Below, one piece after another: positions 32,782-40,117 of a DNA stretch of 64,000 nucleotides (position 1 is the stretch's first letter; every line of letters begins with the position of its first letter). Origin of the DNA: Saccharothrix deserti (GTDB taxonomy: Bacteria > Actinomycetota > Actinomycetes > Mycobacteriales > Pseudonocardiaceae); NCBI RefSeq assembly GCF_009769385.1, contig NZ_VKAB01000018.1, forward strand, positions 124,001 through 188,000, written 5' to 3'. The notes under the pieces were generated by a model. The model did no database searches. It was not told where the DNA came from and saw nothing but the letters and a program-made list of their open reading frames with translations. The translations under genes and the position numbers were made by a program.

Positions 32782-33126
32782 GTGGGCCTGAACGAACTCG
32801 ACGACGCCGACTTCCCGGCCTACACGATCGGGCAGGCGGCCGACCTGCTCGGTGTGCGGCAGGCGTTCCTGCGCAGCCTGGACACCGCCGACCTGGTCCG
32901 CCCGCACCGCTCCGAGGCCGGGCACCGCCGCTACAGCCGCAGGCAGCTCGAACTCGTCCAACGCGTGCGGGCGCTGTTCGACCAGGGTCATTCCCTCGCC
33001 GCGACCACGCGCATCCTGGAGCTGGAGGACACGCTGGCCGCCGCCCGCGCCGAGATCGCCGACCTCCGCGACCAGCTCGACGCGGCCCGGCCGGACGAAC
33101 CGGCGTCAGGTGGTCCAGTCGGCTGA
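32782..33126 (+). CDS. MerR-family regulator, short form
   Basis: 114 residues from GTG 32782 with GGAGGAG ahead. The winged helix reads 'YTIGQAADLLGVRQAFLRSL' and 'RPHRSEAGHRRYSRRQLELV'. A coiled-coil (LELEDTLAAARAEIADLRDQ) replaces an effector domain, as in HspR-like members. No metal-binding cysteines are present. This type is common in actinomycetes with unclear targets. Its last 21 nt overlap the end of the convergent debranching-enzyme gene. The divergent small gene and the twin TTGYTGTAG repeats are likely its targets. Confidence 0.85.
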   Translation: MGLNELDDADFPAYTIGQAADLLGVRQAFLRSLDTADLVRPHRSEAGHRRYSRRQLELVQRVRALFDQGHSLAATTRILELEDTLAAARAEIADLRDQLDAARPDEPASGGPVG

Positions 33127-35226
33127 CAGGCCGGACACGACGGCCTTCTCCCCGGTCGCGCTGACCTGCGCGGTCACATCGCCCAGCTTCAGCTCCGACA
33201 GGGTCAGCTCGCCCCACCGCTCGGGCAGGTGCGGTCTGGTGGTCAGCGTCCGGCGCGGCGCATGCGGCTCCAGCCCGAGGAACGCGCGGACCAGCAGCAA
33301 CGGCGAGGCGCTCGCCCACGCCTGCGGTGAGCACGACGTCGGGTACGGCACGGGCGTGCTGAAATCGTCGCGGGAGAAGCCGCAGAACAGCTCCGGCAGC
33401 CGTCCGCCGAAGGCCGCGGCGGCGTCGAGCAGGCCGTCGGCCAACCGGTGCGCGAGGTCGACGGCGCCGGGCACGTGGGCGTAGCGCAGCAGCCCGGCCA
33501 CCGCGATGGCCGTGTCGTGCGGCCACACGGACCCGTTGTGGTAGCTCATCGGGTTGTAGGCGCCCATCGACGAAGCGAGCGTCCGCAGGCCGTACCCGCT
33601 GTCCATGTCCGGCTCGGCCAGCCGCCGGATCAGCGTGGCGGCGTGCTCGTCGGTCGCGATGCCGGTCCACAGGCAGTGCGCGGTGTTGCTGGTCAACGCG
33701 TCCACCGGCTGCTTGCGCCCGTCGAGCGCGACGGCGTACCAGCCGCGGTCGGGCAGCCAGAACGCCTCGGCGAACCGTTGCCGCAGCTCCTCGGCACGTC
33801 CGCGCAGGCGTGCGGCGGTGGCCTCGTCGCCGAACCCCTCGGCCAACTCGGCCCGCGCCAGCCACGCCGCGTAGACGTATCCCTGGACCTCGCACAGCGC
33901 GATCGTCGGGATGGCCTGCCGCCCGGAGGCGTCGTTGATGCCGTCGAAGCTGTCCTTCCACCCCTGGTTGGCCAGGCCGCGGTCGGTGGCGCGCCGGTAC
34001 TCCACGAACCCGTCGCCGTCGCGGTCGCCGTACCGGTCGACCCACGCGAGCGCGGCGTCGGCGGCGGGCAGCAACGAGCGCACCACCTCCTGGTCCGCGC
34101 CCCACCGCCAGCACTCGGCCAGGAGCATCACGAACAGCGGCGTGGCGTCGACCGTGCCGTAGTAGTGGTTGCCGCCCAACACCGCCGTGCTGTCCGGGCC
34201 CAGGCGCAGTTCGTGCAGGATGCGGCCCGGTTCCTCCTCCGTCAGCGGGTCGACCGCCGTGCCCTGGGTCTCGGCGAGGGTCTGCAACGTGCCCAGCGCG
34301 AGGCCGACGTCCAGCGGGAGCGCCATCCACGCGGTGAGCAGGCTGTCGCGACCGAACAGGGTCATGAACCACGGCGCGCCGGCGGCGACGAACGGGCGGC
34401 CGTCGCGCGCCGGGTCGTGGATCTGCAGCGCGCCCAGGTCGCTTTCCGTGCGGCGCAACACCCCCGTCAGCACCGGGTCGGTCGCGGTGACGAGGGTGCT
34501 GGCCGCGCGCCACGCCCGGATCTTGCGCGCCGGACCGCTGGTCTCGATCCGCTCGCCGCGGTCGAACTGCGGCTGGACCGGTCGGCCGCCGACGGTCGGC
34601 TGCACGACGACCTCGGTGGACCAACGCCCGCCGGCGGGCACCACGACGTGCCAGCTCAACGCCCCCGGCACCACGACCGGTTCGGCGGTGGCGGTGAACG
34701 ACACGCCGCGCGTGCCGTCCTTGCGGTCGCGCAGCAGCAGTTCCGATCCGGCGGCCGTGGCGTCGGAGCCGCCGTGCACGGCACGCCCTTCCTTGACCGT
34801 GAACAGGTCGGCGAAATCGGCGTCCACGTGGAGGTCGAGCCGCACGGCGGTGGCCTCGCGGCCCAGGTTGTCGACCGTGATGGTCTCCCGCATGCCGTCG
34901 CCGACCAGCCGTTCCCGCACCAGCAGCAGGGTGCTGTCGGCCAGACCCGCCGCCGGTGGCCTGCGCAGCACGAACCGCGCCGCGAACGCCTCCGGGTGCG
35001 ACACCGACAACGAGTGCGGCGTGCGGTCGTCCAGCCGCAGCTGCCACCGCGACAGCACCCGCGCGTCGCGGAAGAACAGCCCGTGCGGTGTGCCGGGTTC
35101 GATGTCGCCGGTGCCGCCGGACAGGCAGAACGTGCTGCCCTCGACCAGGGTCGTGGTGCCGCCGACGCCGCCGGTGAGCGCCGGTTCGCCCGCGTTGAGG
35201 GGTTCCGGTGGCAGGTCGGCGGTCAC
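33106..35226 (-). CDS. Amylo-alpha-1,6-glucosidase / glycogen debranching-type enzyme
   Basis: 706 residues from GTG 35226, overlapping the glycosyltransferase stop by 4 nt. The N-terminal 230 residues are the bacterial GDE beta-sandwich ('FCLSGGTGDIEPGTPHGLFF', 'RDARVLSRW'). The C-terminal part is an (alpha/alpha)6 barrel with 'PWFMTLFGRDSLLTAWMALP', 'DRDGDGFVEY', 'QGWKDSFDGI' and 'NGSVWPHDTAIA', as in GH15/GH63-like debranching enzymes. It probably removes alpha-1,6 branches of glycogen or a related glucan. It is the second gene of a pair controlled by a CIRCE-like element. Confidence 0.88.
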   Translation of the reverse strand: MTADLPPEPLNAGEPALTGGVGGTTTLVEGSTFCLSGGTGDIEPGTPHGLFFRDARVLSRWQLRLDDRTPHSLSVSHPEAFAARFVLRRPPAAGLADSTLLLVRERLVGDGMRETITVDNLGREATAVRLDLHVDADFADLFTVKEGRAVHGGSDATAAGSELLLRDRKDGTRGVSFTATAEPVVVPGALSWHVVVPAGGRWSTEVVVQPTVGGRPVQPQFDRGERIETSGPARKIRAWRAASTLVTATDPVLTGVLRRTESDLGALQIHDPARDGRPFVAAGAPWFMTLFGRDSLLTAWMALPLDVGLALGTLQTLAETQGTAVDPLTEEEPGRILHELRLGPDSTAVLGGNHYYGTVDATPLFVMLLAECWRWGADQEVVRSLLPAADAALAWVDRYGDRDGDGFVEYRRATDRGLANQGWKDSFDGINDASGRQAIPTIALCEVQGYVYAAWLARAELAEGFGDEATAARLRGRAEELRQRFAEAFWLPDRGWYAVALDGRKQPVDALTSNTAHCLWTGIATDEHAATLIRRLAEPDMDSGYGLRTLASSMGAYNPMSYHNGSVWPHDTAIAVAGLLRYAHVPGAVDLAHRLADGLLDAAAAFGGRLPELFCGFSRDDFSTPVPYPTSCSPQAWASASPLLLVRAFLGLEPHAPRRTLTTRPHLPERWGELTLSELKLGDVTAQVSATGEKAVVSGLSADWTT

Positions 35227-36485
35227 GCCCGGTCCCCGGAGGCGTGCAGGGCGGGTCCGCCATCGACGTCGTGTTCATCCACGCTGCGTTCGTCGGCATT
35301 TCGCTCGTCGACGTTTCGTTCGTAGACGCGGTCGAGCGCGGAGTCCAACGCGGCGTAGTCGCGGCGCAGCGCGGTCAGCGCGCCGTCGGGGGTGAGGACC
35401 TTGCGGTAGGCGGCTTCGTAGCCCGCGCCGAGGCCGTCGACGTCGAAGTGCTCGGCGACGTGCGCCCGGCAGGCGGCCGGGTCCAGGTCGCGCACGTCGT
35501 GGAGGGCGGCGACCAGCTCGTCGGGGTGGTCGCGGACCAACCCGGTCACGCCGTCCACCACCACTTCCGGCACCGCGCCCGCGCGCAACGCCACCACCGG
35601 CGTGCCGCAGGCCATCGCCTCGATCATCACCATGCCGAACGGCTCCTCCCACCGGATCGGGAACAACAGGCACCGCGCGGCGGCGAGCAGCTTGCGCTTC
35701 TCGGTCGCGTCGGCGACGCCGAAGACGTGGTCGCGCTCGGTCAGCCGGGGACGGACCTCGCGCTCGAAGTACTCCTTCTCGATCGGCTCCGCGCACTTGC
35801 CCGCGAGCACGAGCGGGACGCCGGCGGCGTGGGCGGCTTCCAGGGCCAGGTGCGGCGCCTTGTCGGGGTGGAAGCGGCCGAGGAACAGCGCGTAGTCCTC
35901 CTTCTGCGCCCGGAACGGCCAGTCGCGCAGCCGCAGTGCGTTGTGGACGGTGCCGACCCAGTTCAGCTCGGGCGCCGGCTCCCGCTGCCGGTCGCTGATG
36001 GCGACCAGGCCGACGTCGTCGCCGAGTTCCCGGTAGTAGCGGCGCATCTCGGTGTCAACGGGGCCGTGCACGGTGGCCACGGTCGGCAGTCCCATCGCGG
36101 CGAACGCGGGGGCGTTGAGCGGGCCGGCGAGGGTGTGGTCGTGCACGACGTCCACCCCTTCGGCGTCGGCCAGCCGTTCGATCTCGCGGCGGACGGCGGC
36201 GGCGTGGACGACTTCGGGGAACGGCTCGCCGAGGCGTTCGGGGACCGTGCGGTCCCAGACGGGCACGAACCGGGCTCTGGTGCCCGGTTCGCCCGCGCCC
36301 AGCAGGGTCACCGTGTGACCGCGGGCCACGAGCGAGTCGGCGAGGTCTGCCACGACGGCTTCCACGCCGCCGTAGGCCTTGGGTGGGACGTCGAAGTAGG
36401 GCGGGGCCACGAGCGCGACGCGCAACCGGTCGTTGGCGCGGATGGCGTGACGCGAGGACGTGACGGCGGAAGACAGGCTGCTCAA
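35223..36485 (-). CDS. GT4-family glycosyltransferase
   Basis: 420 residues from TTG 36485 with GAGGAG six nt ahead; longer frames lack a ribosome site. The N-terminal Rossmann unit has 'ALVAPPYFDVPPKAYGGVEA' (the GGxE loop) and 'VDVVHDHTL'. The C-terminal donor-binding half has 'FLGRFHPDKAPHLALEAA' and 'EEPFGMVMIEAMACGTPVVA' (the E-x7-E motif). The extreme C-terminus is a degenerate repeat of D/E-R-N-V/A-D units. It is paired with the debranching enzyme and probably makes or primes an alpha-glucan or a compatible-solute glycoside. The TTG start, strong ribosome site and CIRCE suggest stress control. Confidence 0.85.
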   Translation of the reverse strand: MSSLSSAVTSSRHAIRANDRLRVALVAPPYFDVPPKAYGGVEAVVADLADSLVARGHTVTLLGAGEPGTRARFVPVWDRTVPERLGEPFPEVVHAAAVRREIERLADAEGVDVVHDHTLAGPLNAPAFAAMGLPTVATVHGPVDTEMRRYYRELGDDVGLVAISDRQREPAPELNWVGTVHNALRLRDWPFRAQKEDYALFLGRFHPDKAPHLALEAAHAAGVPLVLAGKCAEPIEKEYFEREVRPRLTERDHVFGVADATEKRKLLAAARCLLFPIRWEEPFGMVMIEAMACGTPVVALRAGAVPEVVVDGVTGLVRDHPDELVAALHDVRDLDPAACRAHVAEHFDVDGLGAGYEAAYRKVLTPDGALTALRRDYAALDSALDRVYERNVDERNADERSVDEHDVDGGPALHASGDRA

Positions 36486-36517
36486 GACGTTCTCCTCAAG
36501 CGGGCTGACCACTGCTG

Positions 36518-36541
36518 GCACTCTTCGCCTTCGAGTGCTAA
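36518..36541. promoter_or_regulatory. CIRCE (HrcA operator)-like element
   Basis: On the minus strand TTAGCACTC-N9-GAGTGCCAG: the left arm is perfect CIRCE and the right arm matches at GAGTGC. It lies 33 nt upstream of the glycosyltransferase start and coincides with the -10 of a predicted promoter. Confidence 0.75.
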
Positions 36542-36564
36542 CAAAGATCGGGGGTGGAGCGCAA
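36536..36564 (-). promoter_or_regulatory. Promoter overlapping CIRCE
   Basis: TTGCGC (36564-36559) and TTAGCA (36541-36536) are spaced by 17 nt. The -10 lies in the first CIRCE arm, so HrcA would block polymerase directly, the arrangement seen at groE and dnaK promoters. Confidence 0.5.
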
Positions 36565-36654
36565 CATCCACCAGGACCAAGATGATGTCGATCACACATG
36601 CGGATTTCGGTACGGCCGGGGTCGACCGGCCGACGAGGAGAGGTGTTGCGGGTG

Positions 36655-37524
36655 ATGGCGGTGGACGTGGACCTGGTGCCGTTGCGGGCGGATTTCGACG
36701 TGGTGTGGCGCGGTTACGACAAGGGGCAGGTGCGGCACTACGTGGAGGGCGTCGAAGCCGAACTGCGGTTGCTCGCGGTCGATCGCGACGCGGCCGTGGC
36801 GCGGGCCGACGACCTCGCCCGCCAACTGGAGGCCGCCCGGTCGGAGATCCGCGAACTGCGGGAGCACGTCGACCGGATCTGCCGCACGCCGATCGAGCCG
36901 GACGCGCTCACCGAACGCCTGCGGCGGATGGCGGAACTCGCGCACGACGAGGCCGCCGAGATCACCGCACGGGCGCAGGCCGTCGCCGAGCACCACTGGG
37001 CGACGGCGGAACGGGCCGCGACGCGGTTGCGGGAGCGTTCGGAACGGCTGGTGGCCGAGCTCGACGCGCGGCGGCGCGAGGCGGAGGCGGAGCACCGGGA
37101 CCTGATGCGGCAGGCCGGTGAGCGGATCTCGGCGGAGACCCGGCGGGCCGAGCAGCGGCGGCGTGAGCTGGACGAGCGGGCGGCGGCGTTACGGGAGGAG
37201 GTCCGGGTCGACTTCGAGCTGGCGATGAGCGGTCGGCGGGCCGAGGCCATGGCGGCGATGGCCGAGGAGGAGGCCGCCGCTCGGGCGCGTGCCGATCAGC
37301 TGGTCAGCGAGGCGCGTGAACACGCCCGCCGCATCGTGGCCGAGGCCCGACAACGGGTGGACGAGCTGCGCGCACGACGTGACCGCATCGCGGCCGGGTT
37401 GCGCGGTGCGCGTGAGCTGCTGGCCGAGGCGGATCCGTTGCTGCACACGCCACCCGACGAGATCCCGACCCAACGGACGGAAGGGATCCTTGTCGCTACC
37501 GACGATACAGTTGAAGCTGTATAG
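36655..37524 (+). CDS. DivIVA-like coiled-coil protein
   Basis: 289 residues from ATG 36655 (GTG 36652 possible), after GAGGAGAGG. Residues 5-35 (PLRADFDVVWRGYDKGQVRH) look like the N-terminal DivIVA/GpsB membrane-targeting segment. The rest is almost wholly coiled coil, rich in Ala, Arg and Glu. Similar Streptomyces proteins (named cellulose-binding proteins; Scy/FilP class) organise polar growth and the cytoskeleton. The gene ends inside the operator of the next gene, so read-through into cmtR is possible. Confidence 0.78.
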   Translation: MAVDVDLVPLRADFDVVWRGYDKGQVRHYVEGVEAELRLLAVDRDAAVARADDLARQLEAARSEIRELREHVDRICRTPIEPDALTERLRRMAELAHDEAAEITARAQAVAEHHWATAERAATRLRERSERLVAELDARRREAEAEHRDLMRQAGERISAETRRAEQRRRELDERAAALREEVRVDFELAMSGRRAEAMAAMAEEEAAARARADQLVSEAREHARRIVAEARQRVDELRARRDRIAAGLRGARELLAEADPLLHTPPDEIPTQRTEGILVATDDTVEAV

Positions 37525-37525
37525 T
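37505..37525 (+). promoter_or_regulatory. CmtR operator and -10 box
   Basis: ATACAG-TTGAAG-CTGTAT (37505-37522) is a perfect dyad over the end of the coiled-coil gene. The right arm runs into TATAGT (37520-37525), a near-consensus -10. The transcript would start about 7 nt later, at the GTG of cmtR, which suggests a leaderless mRNA. Confidence 0.6.
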
Positions 37526-37532
37526 TCGGCGG

Positions 37533-37868
37533 GTGCTGACGTGTGAAACGCGCGAGACCGCGCTCGCCCGGCTCGGCCGCGCACTGGCCGACCCGACGCG
37601 GTGCCGCATCCTGGTCGCCCTGCTCGACGGTCCCGGCTACCCCGCGCAGTTGGCCGAGCGGTTGGAGCTGACCCGGTCCAACGCGTCCAACCACCTGTCC
37701 TGCCTGCGCGGCTGCGGACTCGTCGTCGCCACCTACGAGGGCCGCCAGGTGCGCTACGACATCGCCGACCCGCACCTGGCCCGTGCGATCAGCGAACTGC
37801 TCGCCGTGGTGCTGGCGGTCGACCCGACCGAGGACTGCGTGGACGAAGCGGCGGTGAGCACACGATGA
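37533..37868 (+). CDS. cmtR: CmtR-type Cd(II)/Pb(II)-sensing ArsR repressor
   Basis: 111 residues from GTG 37533. The sequence is very close to mycobacterial CmtR as I recall it, including 'RLGRALADPTRCRILVALLD', 'LTRSNASNHLSCLRGCGLVV' and 'ATYEGRQVRY'. The three metal-ligand cysteines fall at the same numbers: Cys57, Cys61 and Cys102. Metal binding should release the repressor from the dyad just upstream. Its stop overlaps the cation transporter start (ATGA), so metal sensing is tied to that transporter rather than to the P-type ATPase found in mycobacteria. Confidence 0.92.
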   Translation: MLTCETRETALARLGRALADPTRCRILVALLDGPGYPAQLAERLELTRSNASNHLSCLRGCGLVVATYEGRQVRYDIADPHLARAISELLAVVLAVDPTEDCVDEAAVSTR

Positions 37869-38545
37869 CCGCCGACCCGCGCCTGGAGCTCACGCCGACC
37901 GGCACTGGCTGCGCGGACGGCTGCTGTGCTGACGAGAAGCCGACCCCCGCCCCCGATCGCCGCCGCACGCTCACCCGTCGCGTCCGCCTGCTCGTCGCCG
38001 CCACGATCACCTACAACGTGGTCGAAGCCGTGATCGCCATCAGCGCCGGGACGATCGCCTCGTCCACCGCGTTGATCGGCTTCGGCCTGGACTCCGTGGT
38101 GGAGGTCGCCTCCGCCACCGCCGTGGCGTGGCAGTTCTCGGCCAAGGACCACGAGAGCCGGGAACGCGTCGCGCTGCGCGTGATCGCCTTGTCGTTCTTC
38201 GCGCTCGCCCTCTACGTCACGGTCGAATCGGTGCGGGCCCTGCTCGGCGCGCAGGCCGCCGACCACTCCACGGTGGGCATCGCCCTCGCCGCCGTCTCGC
38301 TGGCCGTGATGCCGGTCCTGTCCGCCGCACAACGCAAAGCCGGCCGTGAACTCGGCTCGACCAGCGCCGTAGCCGACTCCAAGCAGACCCTGCTGTGCAC
38401 CTACCTCTCCGCCGTCCTCCTGGCCGGCCTACTCCTGAACAGCACCCTCGGCTGGTGGTGGGCCGACCCCGTCGCCGCCCTCGTCATCGCCGCCGTAGCC
38501 GTAAAGGAAGGCCGCGAAGCCTGGCGCGGCAACCACTGCTGCTAA
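37865..38545 (+). CDS. CDF-like cation efflux transporter
   Basis: 226 residues from ATG 37865, overlapping cmtR by 4 nt. Five to six membrane helices are visible. Helix 2 carries the transport-site pattern 'IGFGLDSVVEV', and helix 5 'AVADSKQTLLCTYLS' has an Asp near the expected place. The N-terminus is Cys-rich (GCADGCCADEK) and the C-terminus ends NHCC, likely soft-metal capture sites. Usual CDF proteins have a longer cytoplasmic tail, which is absent here. Export of Cd, Pb or Zn under CmtR control is inferred. Confidence 0.82.
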   Translation: MTADPRLELTPTGTGCADGCCADEKPTPAPDRRRTLTRRVRLLVAATITYNVVEAVIAISAGTIASSTALIGFGLDSVVEVASATAVAWQFSAKDHESRERVALRVIALSFFALALYVTVESVRALLGAQAADHSTVGIALAAVSLAVMPVLSAAQRKAGRELGSTSAVADSKQTLLCTYLSAVLLAGLLLNSTLGWWWADPVAALVIAAVAVKEGREAWRGNHCC

Positions 38546-38546
38546 C

Positions 38547-38705
38547 CGAGAGTCGAACGCTCAGAACACGAGAGTCGAACCCCCAGAACGCGAGAGTCGA
38601 ACGTTCAGGTACCCTGAGTTCAACACTCAGGTTCGCCGGCCGCTGTCCTGAACGTTGAACTCAGGTGTTCTGAGCGTTCGACTCTCGGGACCTGAGTGTT
38701 CGACT
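38547..38705. repeat. Cluster of direct and inverted 22-bp repeats
   Basis: Three head-to-tail 22-bp units start with CGAGAGTCGAAC at 38547, 38569 and 38591. A short palindrome-like part (38613-38631, CCTGAGTT...ACTCAGG) follows, then inverted copies at 38667-38688 (an exact reverse complement of unit 1) and ending at 38705. The whole can fold into a large cruciform between the transporter gene and the convergent decayed gene. There are no spacers of CRISPR type. Confidence 0.8.
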
Positions 38706-38717
38706 CTCGCGGGTGGG

Positions 38718-39062
38718 TCAGGCGTCCTCGCGGTCCGGGTTTTCCAGGCGGACCCTGCCGCTCGGGCTCCTCGTCGGTCGAGGTGACCTCCTGCGAGTAC
38801 TTCAGGTTCTTCGACGAGGCCTTGCCACGGCGGACACCGCCACCGCTGGAGTCGTCGCTTCTGCGCGGTCGCGGCGCGCTCCGCTTGCCCATGGCTTCGG
38901 CAACGGCGTGCACGAGGTCGTCCTTGCGCAGGCCGTGGACACCGGTCACGCCCAGGTCGGACGCCTTGTCGCGCAGCTGCGCCACGGTCAGCTCCGCCAG
39001 TCCGCTCTCGCTGACCGGGACTTGGCGGTCTTCTGCTTGCCCTTTTCCTGCTGCTTGGTCAT
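38718..39062 (-). pseudogene. Frameshifted Rho-N/SAP-like small DNA/RNA-binding protein gene
   Basis: ATG 39062 has a good GGAGG site and starts MTKQQEKGKQKTAKS, but this frame ends at 38988. From about 39018 the adjacent frame continues naturally with 'ESGLAELTVAQLRDKASDLG', 'GLRKDDLVHAVAEAMGKR' and 'NLKYSQEVTSTDEEPER', a Rho N-terminal-type helical domain. A missing base in the C-run near 39015-39020 explains the break. The 3' end runs into the repeat cluster without the usual tail. It is a decayed gene or, less likely, a sequencing error. Confidence 0.7.
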
Positions 39063-39129
39063 GTCGTCCTCCTTCCAGCCGTGGGCTACCCGCATACGCC
39101 TGTGCGATTCGCGCGGCGAATGCAGCCGT

Positions 39130-39370
39130 ACGGCACGGAGGGCGAGTCCGGCCTTCGGGCCGTGCACCATCGCCACCGCGACGGCACGACTGGGGGTGAC
39201 CAGCGGCCCCGGCGCGACCCGGTCCAGCACCTCGTAGAGCGCGGACCTGCAGCCAGTCGGTGTCGTCGGCGGTCGGGGCCTCGTCGTGCACGGCGGCGAT
39301 CGCGGCCCGCACCTGGTACGGGCCGATCGGGCCGGTGCCCAGGGTGCGGGCGACCAGTTCCGGACATCCC
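39130..39370 (-). pseudogene. Remnant of an ECF sigma factor with DUF6596-type C-terminal domain
   Basis: Minus-strand fragments 'PELVARTLGTGPIGPYQVRA', 'AIAAVHDEAPTADDTDW' and, in the next frame, 'YEVLDRVAPGPLVTPSRAVA' and 'VAMVHGPKAGLAL' are typical of the C-terminal domain of SigJ/ECF42-like sigma factors. A frameshift near 39243 separates them, and both ends are cut off; the sigma domains are absent. It lies just upstream of the Rho-N-like pseudogene. Confidence 0.7.
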
Positions 39371-39421
39371 GGCCCCGGATTGTTCCCGAGAGCCGCCGAT
39401 CCGGACATCGATGGACAGACT

Positions 39422-39450
39422 GTCCAACTCTTGGACTTTATGTCTAGACT
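39422..39450 (+). promoter_or_regulatory. Operator dyad and promoter of the DauR-like gene
   Basis: GTCCAA-CTC-TTGGAC (39422-39436) is a perfect dyad. TAGACT (39445-39450) is a plausible -10 whose start point would fall on the ATG at 39458, suggesting leaderless mRNA. Auto-regulation by the encoded protein is likely. Confidence 0.45.
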
Positions 39451-39457
39451 GTGGCGC

Positions 39458-40117
39458 ATGACAGCGGACGCGATCCTCGGGGCGCTCAAGGGCGTGATGC
39501 CCGGACTGGCGGCGACGTTCGGCCGGTCGTGCGAGGTGGTGTTGCACGACTACCGGCAGCCGGACAACTCGGTGGTCGCGGTGGCGGGCGAGTTGACCGG
39601 GCGTCGGGTCGGCAGCGCGATGAGCGAGATCGGCCTGGCCGTGCTCGCCCGCGGCAACGAGGCGGTCGACGAGCTCAACTACCTGACCCGCACGCCCGCA
39701 GGCCGGTTGATCAAGTCGTCCACCATGCCGTTGCGGGACGAGCGCGGCGAGGTGTTCGGTGCGCTGTGCGTCAACCTGGACGTGACGGCGTTGCGGCAGG
39801 TCGGGGACCTGCTCGCGGACCTGGCCGGTGGCGATGTCACGCCCGCGACGACCACGTTCACCGACGACATCGAAGAGGTCGTCGACGCCGTGGTGCGGTC
39901 CGAGGAGCTGGCGCTCGCCAAACCCGCGGACGCCCTGAGCAAGCCGGAACGCCTGCGCCTGCTGCGGGCTCTCGACCAGCGCGGGGTGTTCCAGCTGCGT
40001 GGTGCGGCGCCACGGGTCGCCGCACGTCTGGGCATCTCGCGTGCCTCCCTCTACGCCGACCTGGCCGCGTGCCGGACCGATCCCACCGATACCGATCCCA
40101 CCGATGAGGAACGATGA
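39458..40117 (+). CDS. YheO/DauR-like transcriptional regulator
   Basis: 219 residues from ATG 39458 (MTADAILGALKGVMPGLAAT). Residues 10-120 are a YheO PAS-like sensor domain ('CEVVLHDYRQPDNSVVAVAG', 'GEVFGALCVNLDVT'). The C-terminus has a helix-turn-helix of the DauR type ('VAARLGISRASLYADLAA'). DauR controls D-arginine catabolism, and the next two genes encode a D-amino-acid-type PLP enzyme and an ornithine cyclodeaminase-like enzyme, overlapping in order. It probably senses a D-amino acid or related imino compound. Confidence 0.85.
   Translation: MTADAILGALKGVMPGLAATFGRSCEVVLHDYRQPDNSVVAVAGELTGRRVGSAMSEIGLAVLARGNEAVDELNYLTRTPAGRLIKSSTMPLRDERGEVFGALCVNLDVTALRQVGDLLADLAGGDVTPATTTFTDDIEEVVDAVVRSEELALAKPADALSKPERLRLLRALDQRGVFQLRGAAPRVAARLGISRASLYADLAACRTDPTDTDPTDEER

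Noticed and set aside
36581-36596. Possible second Crp site (TGTGA-N6-TCATC) upstream of the glycosyltransferase
   Set aside because: The right half matches the consensus only in part, and CIRCE explains the region better.
38547-38705. Repeat cluster considered as a CRISPR array
   Set aside because: Units abut without unique spacers, both orientations occur and no cas genes are present.
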